This document shows positions 51,938 to 60,871 of a DNA stretch of 64,000 nt, piece by piece. Below the pieces are notes generated by a model. The model ran no database searches. It saw only the letters and a program-made list of their open reading frames with translations, and was not told the origin of the DNA. Each line of letters opens with the position of its first letter. The first letter of the stretch is position 1. The translations under genes were made by a program, and so were the position numbers. The DNA is from MH13 sp040219355. GTDB taxonomy: Bacteria > Pseudomonadota > Alphaproteobacteria > Rhizobiales > MH13. The DNA lies in contig JAVJSN010000010.1 of assembly GCA_040219355.1 (NCBI GenBank), positions 558,001 through 622,000 on the forward strand, in the 5' to 3' direction.

Positions 51938-53347
51938 ATGCGTAGATGGGAAACCCCCTTTTCGCGCGATGAGCTCAAATCTATGCTGAACCCGGATCCC
52001 AATCCGAACCACGATAGCGATACTGATCTCGTTACGTTGGACGAGGCGCCGCCAACGCATCACCCCTCGCCCTGGTGGGTCGTCGGCAAAACGCTCATAT
52101 CGGCGGTGCTGGCCATCGCCATCATCGCCGGTGCGGTTACCGCGATGCAACGCCTGATCGATAGCAGGCCGACGGTGCCACAGCGCCCAGCGGTTGAGCG
52201 CCAGGTCCCGGTCCTCACCCAGACGGCGCGTGTTGCCACCCACAGCCCCACCATACAGGTGTTTGGCGAAGTGGTCGCCGGCCGGTTGGTGGATTTGCGG
52301 GCCTTGGTTGCCGGCGAAATCACCGGCGTTCACCCGAACCTTGAAGCTGGTCGTCGCATCGATGAAGGCGCTCCGCTGGTTGAGATTGATCGATTCGCCT
52401 ATGAAGGCGCTGTCGTGGAGGCAGAGGCCAATCTGGCCGAAGCGCGTGCTCGCGCCGCTGAATCCGAGGCCCGCTCTGCGTTGGAGCGTGATCAGCTTAC
52501 CAGCGCTGTGGAACAAGTTGACCTCGCCGAACGCGATTTGGAACGTGCGCGCCAGTTGGCTGAGCGCGGCTCGCTGACAGAGCGTGACGTGGAGGCCCGA
52601 CAGCTAACGCTCTCTCAGCGTCAACAGGCAGTTGATCAGCGTGAGGCCAATCTTCTCATCGAAGTGGCCCGGCTCGACCAACAACGCGCCCAGATTGCGC
52701 GGCTGGAATGGCGCCTTTCGCAGGCAGAGCGCGATCTGGAACGCACCATCTTGCGTGCACCCTTTTCTGGGGTCATTCGCTCTGAGAGCGTCGAGATCGG
52801 CCGCCTGGTCTCGGTCAACGATGCCGTCGCGACCATCTACGATGACACAGCGCTCAATGTCCGCTTCACCCTGTCCGACAGCCAGTTTGGCCGTCTGGCA
52901 GGCGAGGCCGAACCACTGATTGGTCGCCCGATAACGGTCACCTGGTCAACAGGTGGGCAGGATGTGCAATTGGCCGGAACCATTGACCGGCTGGATGCCG
53001 ATATTTCTGCGGCGTCTGGCGGCGTGACGCTGTTTGGCCAGTTGGGTCAGGAGCAATCGACGACCAACCTGCGCCCCGGCGCGTTTGTTTCCGTCTCGCT
53101 TGCTGACCAGGCCTTTGAAAACACAGTGCGCATCCCTGAAACCGCGCTCTACAACACCGACCACATATTTATCGTTGTTGATGATCGTTTGCAGCGCCGC
53201 GACGTTGAGTTGGTCGCTTGGGACGACGCATCTGCGTTGGTCCGCCCGGCGGCGCAGGCAGCACTGGATGGTGCCGAAGTCGTGATCTCCCGGCTGACCG
53301 ACGCGGGCGACGGCGTTGCTGTGCGCCGCGTTCAGCCAGCCCCTTAG
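51938..53347 (+). CDS. RND efflux membrane fusion protein (HlyD/AcrA family)
   Basis: The protein has 469 residues. A single N-terminal membrane anchor (about 48-70) precedes a lipoyl/barrel-sandwich half (LRALVAGEITGVHPNLEAGRRIDEGAPLVEID), a long helical hairpin (about 155-265, rich in Ala, Glu, Arg), the second lipoyl half (LRAPFSGVIRSESVEIGRLV) and a beta-barrel/membrane-proximal part. CAGGG precedes ATG 51938. It connects the inner-membrane pump encoded next to an outer-membrane channel not in the window. Confidence 0.9.
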   Translation: MRRWETPFSRDELKSMLNPDPNPNHDSDTDLVTLDEAPPTHHPSPWWVVGKTLISAVLAIAIIAGAVTAMQRLIDSRPTVPQRPAVERQVPVLTQTARVATHSPTIQVFGEVVAGRLVDLRALVAGEITGVHPNLEAGRRIDEGAPLVEIDRFAYEGAVVEAEANLAEARARAAESEARSALERDQLTSAVEQVDLAERDLERARQLAERGSLTERDVEARQLTLSQRQQAVDQREANLLIEVARLDQQRAQIARLEWRLSQAERDLERTILRAPFSGVIRSESVEIGRLVSVNDAVATIYDDTALNVRFTLSDSQFGRLAGEAEPLIGRPITVTWSTGGQDVQLAGTIDRLDADISAASGGVTLFGQLGQEQSTTNLRPGAFVSVSLADQAFENTVRIPETALYNTDHIFIVVDDRLQRRDVELVAWDDASALVRPAAQAALDGAEVVISRLTDAGDGVAVRRVQPAP

Positions 53348-53357
53348 GAGCGCCGTG

Positions 53358-56300
53358 ATGAGCAAGCAGCCACTGTCTCGCCTGCGTCAGACCCGCATCG
53401 ACGCTGCTAGCCGCTTGAATGAGGGACCGAGCGGTGCGCGTGGCATGATCAGGCTTTTTGTGCGCCACCCCAATGCGGCCAATCTGGTGATGGCATTGAT
53501 GGTGCTGTTCGGCATCTATGGTCTGGCCAATCTCAACACCCAGTTCTTCCCCGACATCGAAACCAAAAACATCACAGTCTCCATCAGTTGGTCAGGCGCC
53601 AGCGCGGAGGACGTGGAGAGCAACATCCTCACCGTTGCGGAACCAGAGCTTCGTTTCATCGATGGGGTAGATGAGATCGTGTCCTACGCTCGCGAAGGAT
53701 CTGGATCGGTGCGACTCGATTTCACCGACGACACGGACATGATTGAGGCACGCGCGGATGTGGAGCAGGCTGTCGCCGGCCTTACCTCGCTGCCCGATGG
53801 CGCCGAGACACCCATCATAACCACCAGCAATTTTGCCGACCGTGTGGGTCGGATTGCGATTTCTGGCCCGTTCTCTGAAGACGCGCTGAAGAGCTATGCC
53901 AGGGACCTACGTGACCGGCTGATCGACAATGATATCGATTTGGTCAGTTTCTCAGGCATGCGCGACACCGAGTATGAGGTGACGATTGATCCCTCCACAT
54001 TGCGCCGTCTCGATTTGAGCATCGGTGATGTGGCGAGCCGCATCGCTGAAAACAGCCGTGATCTGCCTTCGGGCAATTTGGATGGCGACTTGGAGCGCCA
54101 GATCCGTACGCTCAGCCAAGCCGACAGCATTGAGTCCCTTGGGCACGTTGTAGTGCGCGGTGAAGCGTCCGGCGAGCGCATCGAGTTGCGCGACATCGCC
54201 GACATCCGCCAGACCTACGACAGCAGCCAGAGCCAAGGCTTTGTGCAGGGCGAACGGGCCATCCGCATGGATGTCTCGCGCTCAGCTTCGCAAGATGTTC
54301 TGGCTGTTGCCGATGCGATGCTGGCGACGGTTGAGCAGGCCCGCCTTGAGTACCCTCAGTCACTGAACTTAGCGATCTATGATCTGCGTTCCACGGCGGT
54401 CGAGCAACGTATCCAATTGCTGGTCACCAATGGTTTGTCAGGCTTGTTGGTGGTTATCACAATCTTGTTCGTGTTCCTCAACATGCGCATCGCGTTTTGG
54501 GTGGCCGTCGGCATACCGACCGCCGTCATGGCAACGCTTGGCCTGATGTTTGTGTTTGGTGAGTCGATCAACATGATCTCTTTGTTTGCGCTGATCATGA
54601 CGCTGGGGATCATTGTCGATGATGCCATTGTGGTGGGTGAACACACCGCAACACGGCTCGATATGGGCGATGGGCCTTATGAAGCCGCCGAGAACGGCGC
54701 AACCCGCATGATGATGCCGGTCATTGCAGCCATGCTCACCACCACCGCTGCCTTCGGTCCGATCTTGCTGGTGGGTTCCACCATCGGTCAGATCATGGGT
54801 GTGTTGCCTGTGGTTGTTGTGGCAGTTTTGATTGCCAGTCTGGTGGAAGTGTTTTTCGTCCTTCCTGGCCATTTGGCCCATTCGTTGGGCGCCACGCCGC
54901 GTCGTGGCACCAACTGGACCCGTGTCATTCTCACTGCTGTGCTGTTGGCTGCGCCCATGGTTCTGGTGCTTTACCAAGCGCCGCTTGCTGGCGCTGTCGG
55001 CTTGGGCGATATCGCAGGCGTCATCAATGCCCATCCGCTTGCCCAATCCCCGGCGTTGGCGGTTGCGATTGCTGTGGCTGCGTTTATCCTGGCTGGGCTC
55101 ATCGAACTGCTGAGGTTGCGCGGCGAGCGCCGTCGCGAACAATCAGGGTCATTCAAAGGGGCCAATCACAAGAGCTGGTTCCGGCGCGGGTTTGACACTG
55201 GCTTTGGCTGGGTGCGCGACAATCCCTTCCGCATCATTGTTAAGACGGCGGTTGCTTGGCGCTACGTGACGCTTGCTATCTGTGTGTCGGCGCTCATCAT
55301 CATCGTTGGCGTCATTCGCGGCAACCATGTGGGCTTTGTATTCTTCCCGTCACCGGAGGCGGAAAACATCACGGCCTCGATTACGTTCACGCCCGGCGTG
55401 TCGGAAGCCGCAGCGCTGGAAACGTTGGCGCGCATCGACGAGGCCCTGCGCGCCACCGATGAGCAACTGACTGCCAACCTTGAAAATGAAGATACGCTGG
55501 TTCTGTCCTCCTACTCGGTCTACGGCCAGTCCGGTCGCAACCGTGGCGATAATTTCGCCCGTATCGATGTTGAACTCACCTCCTCGGAGACCCGTTCGGT
55601 GCGCACGCCAGAGGTCGTCCGTGCGTGGCGTCGCGCGGTTCCTGATCTTCCTGGCGTTGAGCGTTTCTCAATTTTTGAGCAGCGCGGCGGTCCTCCCGGA
55701 CGTGACTTGGACATACGCTTGCTCGGTGACAATGCCGCAACGCTTAAAGCTGCCGCTGCTGATTTGCAGGACGCGCTGACCCAATTCCCTGGCGTCTCCG
55801 GTGTCGATGATGATCTGCCCTATGGCAAGCCAGAGATCATCATGACCCTGACCGAGCGCGGGGAGGCCCTAGGGTTCACGCTCGATGGTGTCGGCGCACA
55901 AATTCGCGATGCCGTTGGCGGGAGAACCGCACGAAATCTACCGTTTCCTGACGAAGAAATCGCCATCGTCGTTCGCCAAAATCTTGGAGAGGGCGGCACC
56001 GGAACGCTGCGTGCGCTTGAGCTGCGCTCGCCCGCTGGCATCTATGTGCCGGTCACTGAGGTGGTGAACTTGGAAGACCGCCAGGGCTTTTCGGTGATTC
56101 AGCGCCGCGACGGTCAAACCACTGTTTCTGTAACTGCAGATGTTGATTTTGAAGTCACCACCAACAGCGAGATCGAAGCCGCGTTGCGCACCGGTGACCT
56201 TCAACGTGTCGCTGACACCTATGGCGTGGATTTTTCCTTCTCAGGCCGGGCCGAAGAGCGCCAAGAAGCGTTTGCCGATCTTGGTCTCGGCGGCATGCTG

Positions 56301-56840
56301 GCGCTCGGTATCATGTACATTATTTTGGCTTGGGTTTTTGCCAGCTATTGGCGCCCCATCGCCGTGATGATGATCATCCCGTTTGGTATTGTCGGCGCAA
56401 TATTGGGCCATTGGGTGATGGGCTTCCAGCTCACGATCCTATCGATGATCGGGCTTCTGGGCTTGGCCGGCATTCTGGTCAACAACTCCATCATCCTGGT
56501 GTCCAGGTTTGACGATCGGCTGAAAGAGGGCATGGCGGTTGCCGAGGCAGCGGTTCAGGCTACGCAGGATCGCTTCCGCGCGATCCTGCTTACCTCGCTT
56601 ACGACGGTGGGCGGCTTGTCGCCGTTGCTGTTTGAAACATCGCTACAGGCGCAGTTCCTGCTGCCGATGGCGATCACCATTACCTTTGGCCTGGGCACCG
56701 CAACGCTGTTCGTCATGGTGCTGGTACCGTCCTTGCTAAAGGTCGGTGATGATATTGGCATCGTCCTGCGCACCTTTTTCGGGCGCAGATTGGCTGATGA
56801 TGGCCAGAGCGGCAGCCGGGCGGTGATCCCGGCCGAATAG
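53358..56840 (+). CDS. RND family efflux pump, inner-membrane transporter, with extra insert
   Basis: The protein has 1160 residues from ATG 53358, whose AGGAG ribosome site overlaps the stop of the fusion-protein gene; an in-frame reading from 53316 is rejected. RND marks are the FVRHPNAANLVMALMVLFG first helix, two large periplasmic loops, IIVDDAIVVGEHTATR in the proton-relay helix region, and LLGLAGILVNNSIILV in the second half. Between the sixth helix (LPGHLAHSLG) and the WRYVTLAICVSALIII helix lies an additional stretch (about 511-600) with two hydrophobic segments, which standard pumps lack. Similar to the HAE1-like pumps of unknown substrate. Confidence 0.9.
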   Translation: MSKQPLSRLRQTRIDAASRLNEGPSGARGMIRLFVRHPNAANLVMALMVLFGIYGLANLNTQFFPDIETKNITVSISWSGASAEDVESNILTVAEPELRFIDGVDEIVSYAREGSGSVRLDFTDDTDMIEARADVEQAVAGLTSLPDGAETPIITTSNFADRVGRIAISGPFSEDALKSYARDLRDRLIDNDIDLVSFSGMRDTEYEVTIDPSTLRRLDLSIGDVASRIAENSRDLPSGNLDGDLERQIRTLSQADSIESLGHVVVRGEASGERIELRDIADIRQTYDSSQSQGFVQGERAIRMDVSRSASQDVLAVADAMLATVEQARLEYPQSLNLAIYDLRSTAVEQRIQLLVTNGLSGLLVVITILFVFLNMRIAFWVAVGIPTAVMATLGLMFVFGESINMISLFALIMTLGIIVDDAIVVGEHTATRLDMGDGPYEAAENGATRMMMPVIAAMLTTTAAFGPILLVGSTIGQIMGVLPVVVVAVLIASLVEVFFVLPGHLAHSLGATPRRGTNWTRVILTAVLLAAPMVLVLYQAPLAGAVGLGDIAGVINAHPLAQSPALAVAIAVAAFILAGLIELLRLRGERRREQSGSFKGANHKSWFRRGFDTGFGWVRDNPFRIIVKTAVAWRYVTLAICVSALIIIVGVIRGNHVGFVFFPSPEAENITASITFTPGVSEAAALETLARIDEALRATDEQLTANLENEDTLVLSSYSVYGQSGRNRGDNFARIDVELTSSETRSVRTPEVVRAWRRAVPDLPGVERFSIFEQRGGPPGRDLDIRLLGDNAATLKAAAADLQDALTQFPGVSGVDDDLPYGKPEIIMTLTERGEALGFTLDGVGAQIRDAVGGRTARNLPFPDEEIAIVVRQNLGEGGTGTLRALELRSPAGIYVPVTEVVNLEDRQGFSVIQRRDGQTTVSVTADVDFEVTTNSEIEAALRTGDLQRVADTYGVDFSFSGRAEERQEAFADLGLGGMLALGIMYIILAWVFASYWRPIAVMMIIPFGIVGAILGHWVMGFQLTILSMIGLLGLAGILVNNSIILVSRFDDRLKEGMAVAEAAVQATQDRFRAILLTSLTTVGGLSPLLFETSLQAQFLLPMAITITFGLGTATLFVMVLVPSLLKVGDDIGIVLRTFFGRRLADDGQSGSRAVIPAE

Positions 56841-56888
56841 ACAACCTCTGTTCGGTCACAAAAGGGCCAACCTCAAACAAACGGTGGT

Positions 56889-58340
56889 TCACCGTTGCCA
56901 GAAACGAGGCAGGATCAAAACCAACACGGTAAAAAGCTCCAAGCGGCCAATCAACATCGCCAATGCCATCAGCCATTTGGCAAGGTCGGGCAAGGAGGAG
57001 AAGTTGCCAGCTGGCCCGATGACATCGCCCAAGCCTGGGCCAACATTGGCAAGGGTTGTGGCGGCGCCTGAAAACGCGGTCATCGGATCCAGGTCCATGG
57101 CCATGAGCGCGACAGCCAAGACGCCGATGAGCAAAAAATAAAGAAAAATGAAGCTCATCACGGCGGAGACGACCGAGCCATCCACGGGCCGTCCATTGTA
57201 GCGCATGACAAACACACCGTGCGGATAGGCAAGGCGTCGCACATGCTGCGTTACGGTTTTCAGCGCCACCTGCACACGGAAGATTTTCATGCCACACGCG
57301 GTTGAGCCAGCACATCCACCGATCAGTGTGAGCACCAGAAACACCACCACGGGCATCGCGCCCCATTGGCCGTAATTCTCTGAAGCATAGCCCGTGCCGG
57401 TCATGATGGAGACCACGTTGAAGGTGGCAACCCGCAAATCGGCGATCACCCCGCGTTCGGCGGTCAGCGGGTCGAGCGCCAGCGCAACAATCAGCGAGAA
57501 AGCGATCAACAGAATCAGGAACACATGGACCTGGCTGTCGCGCAGCAACCCCATGGGGCGGCCCTGAATCGCTTGCACGTAGAGCAGGAAGGGCAGGGAT
57601 CCCAGGATCATGAAGATGATGCCGATCAGTTCCACCGCACCGGATTGAAAATATCCGATAGAGGCATCACGGGTAGAGTAGCCCCCCGTTGCGACTGTCG
57701 TCATGGCGTGATTGACGGCATCAAAAAACGTCATGCCCGCTGCCGTATAGGCCATGGCGCAAAGCAGCGTAAAAACCGAGAAAACAGCGATCAGCGAGCC
57801 AGAAATTTGCGTTGCGCGAGGTAGAATTTTGTCAGGCGTATCAAAGGCTTCGGTTTTAAACAGCTGCATACCACCAACGCGCAGCATCGGCAGGATCGAG
57901 ACCGCCATCACAACCACACCGAGCCCGCCGAGCCATTGCAGCATGGAACGCCATACCAAGACGCCGGGCGGTTGATTGTCCAAACCTGTGACCACCGTGG
58001 CACCCGTCGTGGTGATACCGCTCATCGCCTCAAAGAACGCATCTGTGTAGGTGCTGGTGGCACCAGACCAGAGCAGCGGCAGCGCAGCAAAGGCTGGCAG
58101 TACCGTCCAGGCGCCAACGGTCATCAAAACCGCTTGCCGAGAGGAGAGGATGGCCGGCCTACCCCGCCCGGTTTGCGCCAAGCCAAGTCCGACAAGCGTT
58201 GTCACCAACGAGCTAGCGGCAAACACCACCCAGTCGTTGTTGGATTGCGCCAGATCGACCAGCGCGGGGATCATCATCGCAACGCCAAGCGTTGCCAGCA
58301 ATGCGCCGATGATCAGAAAGATCGGTCCGGGATTGAACAT
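56889..58340 (-). CDS. trkH: Trk-type potassium uptake protein TrkH
   Basis: The protein has 483 residues with about ten membrane helices and the four pore-loop repeats of the Trk/Ktr family: EAMSGITTTGATV, NHAMTTVATGGYSTRD, SIMTGTGYAS and SGAATTLANVGPGLG. These carry the filter glycines. It imports potassium with a cytosolic TrkA, not seen here. It starts 16 bases after the apaG stop in the same direction, so the two may be cotranscribed. Confidence 0.93.
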   Translation of the reverse strand: MFNPGPIFLIIGALLATLGVAMMIPALVDLAQSNNDWVVFAASSLVTTLVGLGLAQTGRGRPAILSSRQAVLMTVGAWTVLPAFAALPLLWSGATSTYTDAFFEAMSGITTTGATVVTGLDNQPPGVLVWRSMLQWLGGLGVVVMAVSILPMLRVGGMQLFKTEAFDTPDKILPRATQISGSLIAVFSVFTLLCAMAYTAAGMTFFDAVNHAMTTVATGGYSTRDASIGYFQSGAVELIGIIFMILGSLPFLLYVQAIQGRPMGLLRDSQVHVFLILLIAFSLIVALALDPLTAERGVIADLRVATFNVVSIMTGTGYASENYGQWGAMPVVVFLVLTLIGGCAGSTACGMKIFRVQVALKTVTQHVRRLAYPHGVFVMRYNGRPVDGSVVSAVMSFIFLYFLLIGVLAVALMAMDLDPMTAFSGAATTLANVGPGLGDVIGPAGNFSSLPDLAKWLMALAMLIGRLELFTVLVLILPRFWQR

Positions 58341-58356
58341 GGAGAGCTGAGGCGGC

Positions 58357-58749
58357 CTAGTTCAGCGTGCGCTCAAAAAACGGTGCATCAAGCGAAAAGG
58401 CTGGAATGTCGACATTGAAGCGCGTTCCTTCCAGCGTTTCCACGCCATAATGGCCCACCATAACACCGGTGGGCGTATCCAATGGGCAGCCGGAGGTGTA
58501 GCGGAAACTCTCGCCAGGGTGAAGGATTGGCTCTTCCCCAACAACCCCATCACCTCTGATCTCCTGCACCCGCCCCAGGCCGTCGGTGATGTGCCAATAG
58601 CGCGTGCGCACCTGAACAACAGAGCGACCCAGGTTGGCGATCTCCACGCCGTAAGCGAAGAAAAAACGGCCTGCATCCACGTCGGATTCATCCGGAAGAA
58701 ACTGCGGTTCTACCGTCACCTGGATGTTTTTTGTCACCGCTTGGTACAT
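58357..58749 (-). CDS. apaG: ApaG protein
   Basis: This 130-residue, single-domain immunoglobulin-like fold has typical blocks YGVEIANLG, VQVRTRYWHITDGLGRVQEIRGDGVVGEEPILHPGE and YTSGCPLDTPTGVMVGHY. The start is ATG 58749 (MYQAVTKNIQVTVEP), the usual N-terminus, not the in-frame upstream start at 58797. Its biochemical role is unsettled; in enterics it is linked to diadenosine tetraphosphate hydrolase and metal efflux. Confidence 0.93.
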   Translation of the reverse strand: MYQAVTKNIQVTVEPQFLPDESDVDAGRFFFAYGVEIANLGRSVVQVRTRYWHITDGLGRVQEIRGDGVVGEEPILHPGESFRYTSGCPLDTPTGVMVGHYGVETLEGTRFNVDIPAFSLDAPFFERTLN

Positions 58750-58914
58750 ATTAGACTTTGCTCGGCCCTTGCTGGTTCGCCAACGCCAGTCTCCCATATG
58801 GCGCAGGGCGTGTCACGCATGTTCACAAGCCGCTGAGCTGGGCGGCCCTAAGCTTGCGTGCGGCGCGCCAAGCCCCTAGGCGGTAGCCAACGTGACCACC
58901 GAAAGCCCGTTGCA

Positions 58915-59523
58915 ATGCTTGATGGCCAAATGCGCATGCTAATCGATCCGCCGCTTAATGCGCTCGGGCGCATCATCGCGCGCGCTGGGCTGACGGCCGA
59001 TCACATCACACTCATTGGCCTGGTTCTGGGTTTGGCAGCAGGTGTTGCCATCGCCATGCAGGCTTATTGGGTGGGTCTTGGTCTGGTGCTGGCAAGCCGT
59101 CTGGCAGATGGGTTGGATGGCGCCGTGGCCCGTGCCACTCACAAAACCGATCGTGGCGGCTATCTTGATATTGTCTGTGACTATGCGTTCTACGCCGCTG
59201 TACCGCTTGGCTTTGCAATCGCTGATCCGACCAGCAATGCGGTGGCAGCCTGTGCGCTGTTGTTTAGTTTTTATATCAATGGCGGGTCGTTTTTGGGCTT
59301 TGCCATTTTGGCCGAAAAACATGGGATGAGCACGGACCGCCGCGGGTCCAAGTCGCTCTACTTCACTGGCGGCTTGGCAGAAGGCACGGAAACCATCGCA
59401 GTGTTTGTCATTGCGTGCATGATGCCGGCATGGTTTCCAGCCCTTGCCTACATCTTCACGGTCATCGTGATGCTCACGGCCATCGCTCGCATCATCATGG
59501 CCTGGCAGACGTTCAAGCCTTAA
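58915..59523 (+). CDS. CDP-alcohol phosphatidyltransferase family protein
   Basis: The protein has 202 residues from ATG 58915, or 221 from GTG 58858; neither start has a clear ribosome site. The CDP-alcohol motif is complete: D-G-L-D-G, then A-R, then G and two Asp residues in SRLADGLDGAVARATHKT and GGYLDIVCDYA. Four to six membrane helices follow. The enzyme transfers a phosphatidyl or similar group from a CDP-activated lipid to an alcohol; acceptor not readable. It overlaps the 3' end of metZ by three bases. Confidence 0.85.
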   Translation: MLDGQMRMLIDPPLNALGRIIARAGLTADHITLIGLVLGLAAGVAIAMQAYWVGLGLVLASRLADGLDGAVARATHKTDRGGYLDIVCDYAFYAAVPLGFAIADPTSNAVAACALLFSFYINGGSFLGFAILAEKHGMSTDRRGSKSLYFTGGLAEGTETIAVFVIACMMPAWFPALAYIFTVIVMLTAIARIIMAWQTFKP

Positions 59524-60710
59524 TTCAAGGCACCAGAGATATCATCCCAAAGATCATCCACATGCTCCAGCCCAACCGACAGCCGCAACAGGTTCTGGTG
59601 GATACCAAGCTCCTGGCGGTCGGCTTCTTCCAGCCGCTGATGAGTCGTCGTTGAAGGGTGGGTGATCAGGCTTTTTGCATCGCCCAAATTGTTGGAGATT
59701 TTGATGATTTCCAGGCGGTTGAGAAACGCAAAGGCGTCGGCTTTGCCGCCGTCCACTTCAAACGCGATCAATGTGCCTCCGCGCGTCATTTGTCGTGACG
59801 CGACGGCGTAATCGGGGTGATCGTCGCGGTGCGGGAAAAGCACTCGCGCGACTTGAGGGTGCGTACCCAGTCGGTCTGCCAGCGCTGCTGCCGTATCAGC
59901 CTGTTGGTTCACACGCAGCGCAAAGGTTTCTAGGCTTTTCAGGATCACCCAAGCATTGAACGGCGAGAGGCTTGGTCCGGTCTGGCGCAGATAAGTGTGC
60001 AGGTGGTCGTTGATCCACGCCTCATCGGCCAGTACCGCCCCGGCCAGGCAGCGGCCTTGGCCATCCATGTGCTTGGTCGCCGAATATATCACGACATCGG
60101 CGCCAAACTGCATCGGGCGTTGGTAAAGCGGCGTGGCAAACACATTGTCCACGTAAAGCTTCGCGCCACCTTCATGGGCGATGTCCGCCACCGCCTGCAG
60201 GTCGATCACTTCCAGCGTTGGGTTGGAGGGTGTTTCAAGAAAAAACACCTTGGTGTTGGGCCGTCGCGCCGCTTTCCATGCGTCCAGGTCACGTCCATCG
60301 ATCAGCGTTGTTTCAATGCCAAAGCGCGGCAGCAGATCCTCCACCACATAGCGGCAGGAGCCAAACAGCGCGCGGGCGGCCACCACGTGATCGCCCGCCG
60401 AAAGCGAGCAGAGCATGGCCGCCGTCACCGCCGCCATGCCCGACGCGGTCACCCGGCAGGCTTCAGCGCCTTCCAAAAGGCAGAGCCGGTCCTCCAGCAT
60501 CTTGATGGTCGGATTGGAAAAGCGCGAATAGATGAAGCCTGGTTCATCACCTTGAAAGCGCGCCTCGGCCTGCTCTGCGCTGTCATAAACAAAACTTTGA
60601 GTGAGAAACAGCGCTTCGGATGTCTCGCCAAAACCTGAACGCATCGTGCCACCATGAACAAGATTTGTTTCAGGGCGCAAAGTGCGCGGTGGCTGTGCAG
60701 CGTCGGTCAT
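59520..60710 (-). CDS. metZ: O-succinylhomoserine sulfhydrylase
   Basis: This 396-residue PLP enzyme of the Cys/Met metabolism family makes homocysteine directly from O-succinylhomoserine and sulfide. RPETNLVHGGTMRSGFGETSEALFLTQSF, YSRFSNPT, EGAEACRVTASGMAAV, FFLETPSNPTLEV and YSATKHMDGQGR (PLP lysine near 213) match the MetZ branch. ATG 60710 (MTDAAQPP) is chosen; in-frame codons up to 60974 lie upstream of the twin palindromes and are not expected to be translated. No SAM-II riboswitch was recognised. Confidence 0.9.
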   Translation of the reverse strand: MTDAAQPPRTLRPETNLVHGGTMRSGFGETSEALFLTQSFVYDSAEQAEARFQGDEPGFIYSRFSNPTIKMLEDRLCLLEGAEACRVTASGMAAVTAAMLCSLSAGDHVVAARALFGSCRYVVEDLLPRFGIETTLIDGRDLDAWKAARRPNTKVFFLETPSNPTLEVIDLQAVADIAHEGGAKLYVDNVFATPLYQRPMQFGADVVIYSATKHMDGQGRCLAGAVLADEAWINDHLHTYLRQTGPSLSPFNAWVILKSLETFALRVNQQADTAAALADRLGTHPQVARVLFPHRDDHPDYAVASRQMTRGGTLIAFEVDGGKADAFAFLNRLEIIKISNNLGDAKSLITHPSTTTHQRLEEADRQELGIHQNLLRLSVGLEHVDDLWDDISGALN

Positions 60711-60756
60711 CGCAGTATCCCAAAAGTGGCTGAGAGACCGAGTACCATAGCTGTAT

Positions 60757-60795
60757 CGTTCGTCAAGACGAACGTTTGTCCGTTTTAACGAACAA
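60757..60795. promoter_or_regulatory. Two phased palindromes between metZ and the dCTP deaminase gene
   Basis: CGTTCGTC (60757-60764), AA, GACGAACG (60767-60774) is a perfect inverted repeat. TTGTCCGTT (60776-60784), TT, AACGAACAA (60787-60795) is a second one with one mismatch. Their centres are 20 bases apart and their arms share ACGAAC. A minus-strand TTGACG (60766-60761) lies in the first, so binding would cover a likely metZ -35 box. Confidence 0.6.
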
Positions 60796-60871
60796 TGGGC
60801 CGAATCCAGCTGTGCATGGCTGCACGCCGGACATGGACTCATGACGAGCTTTGCGAAAACAGTCAGGCACG

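Noticed and set aside
60711..60850. SAM-II riboswitch upstream of metZ
   Set aside because: Expected for Alphaproteobacteria, but I could not find its conserved core; the region instead has two palindromes.
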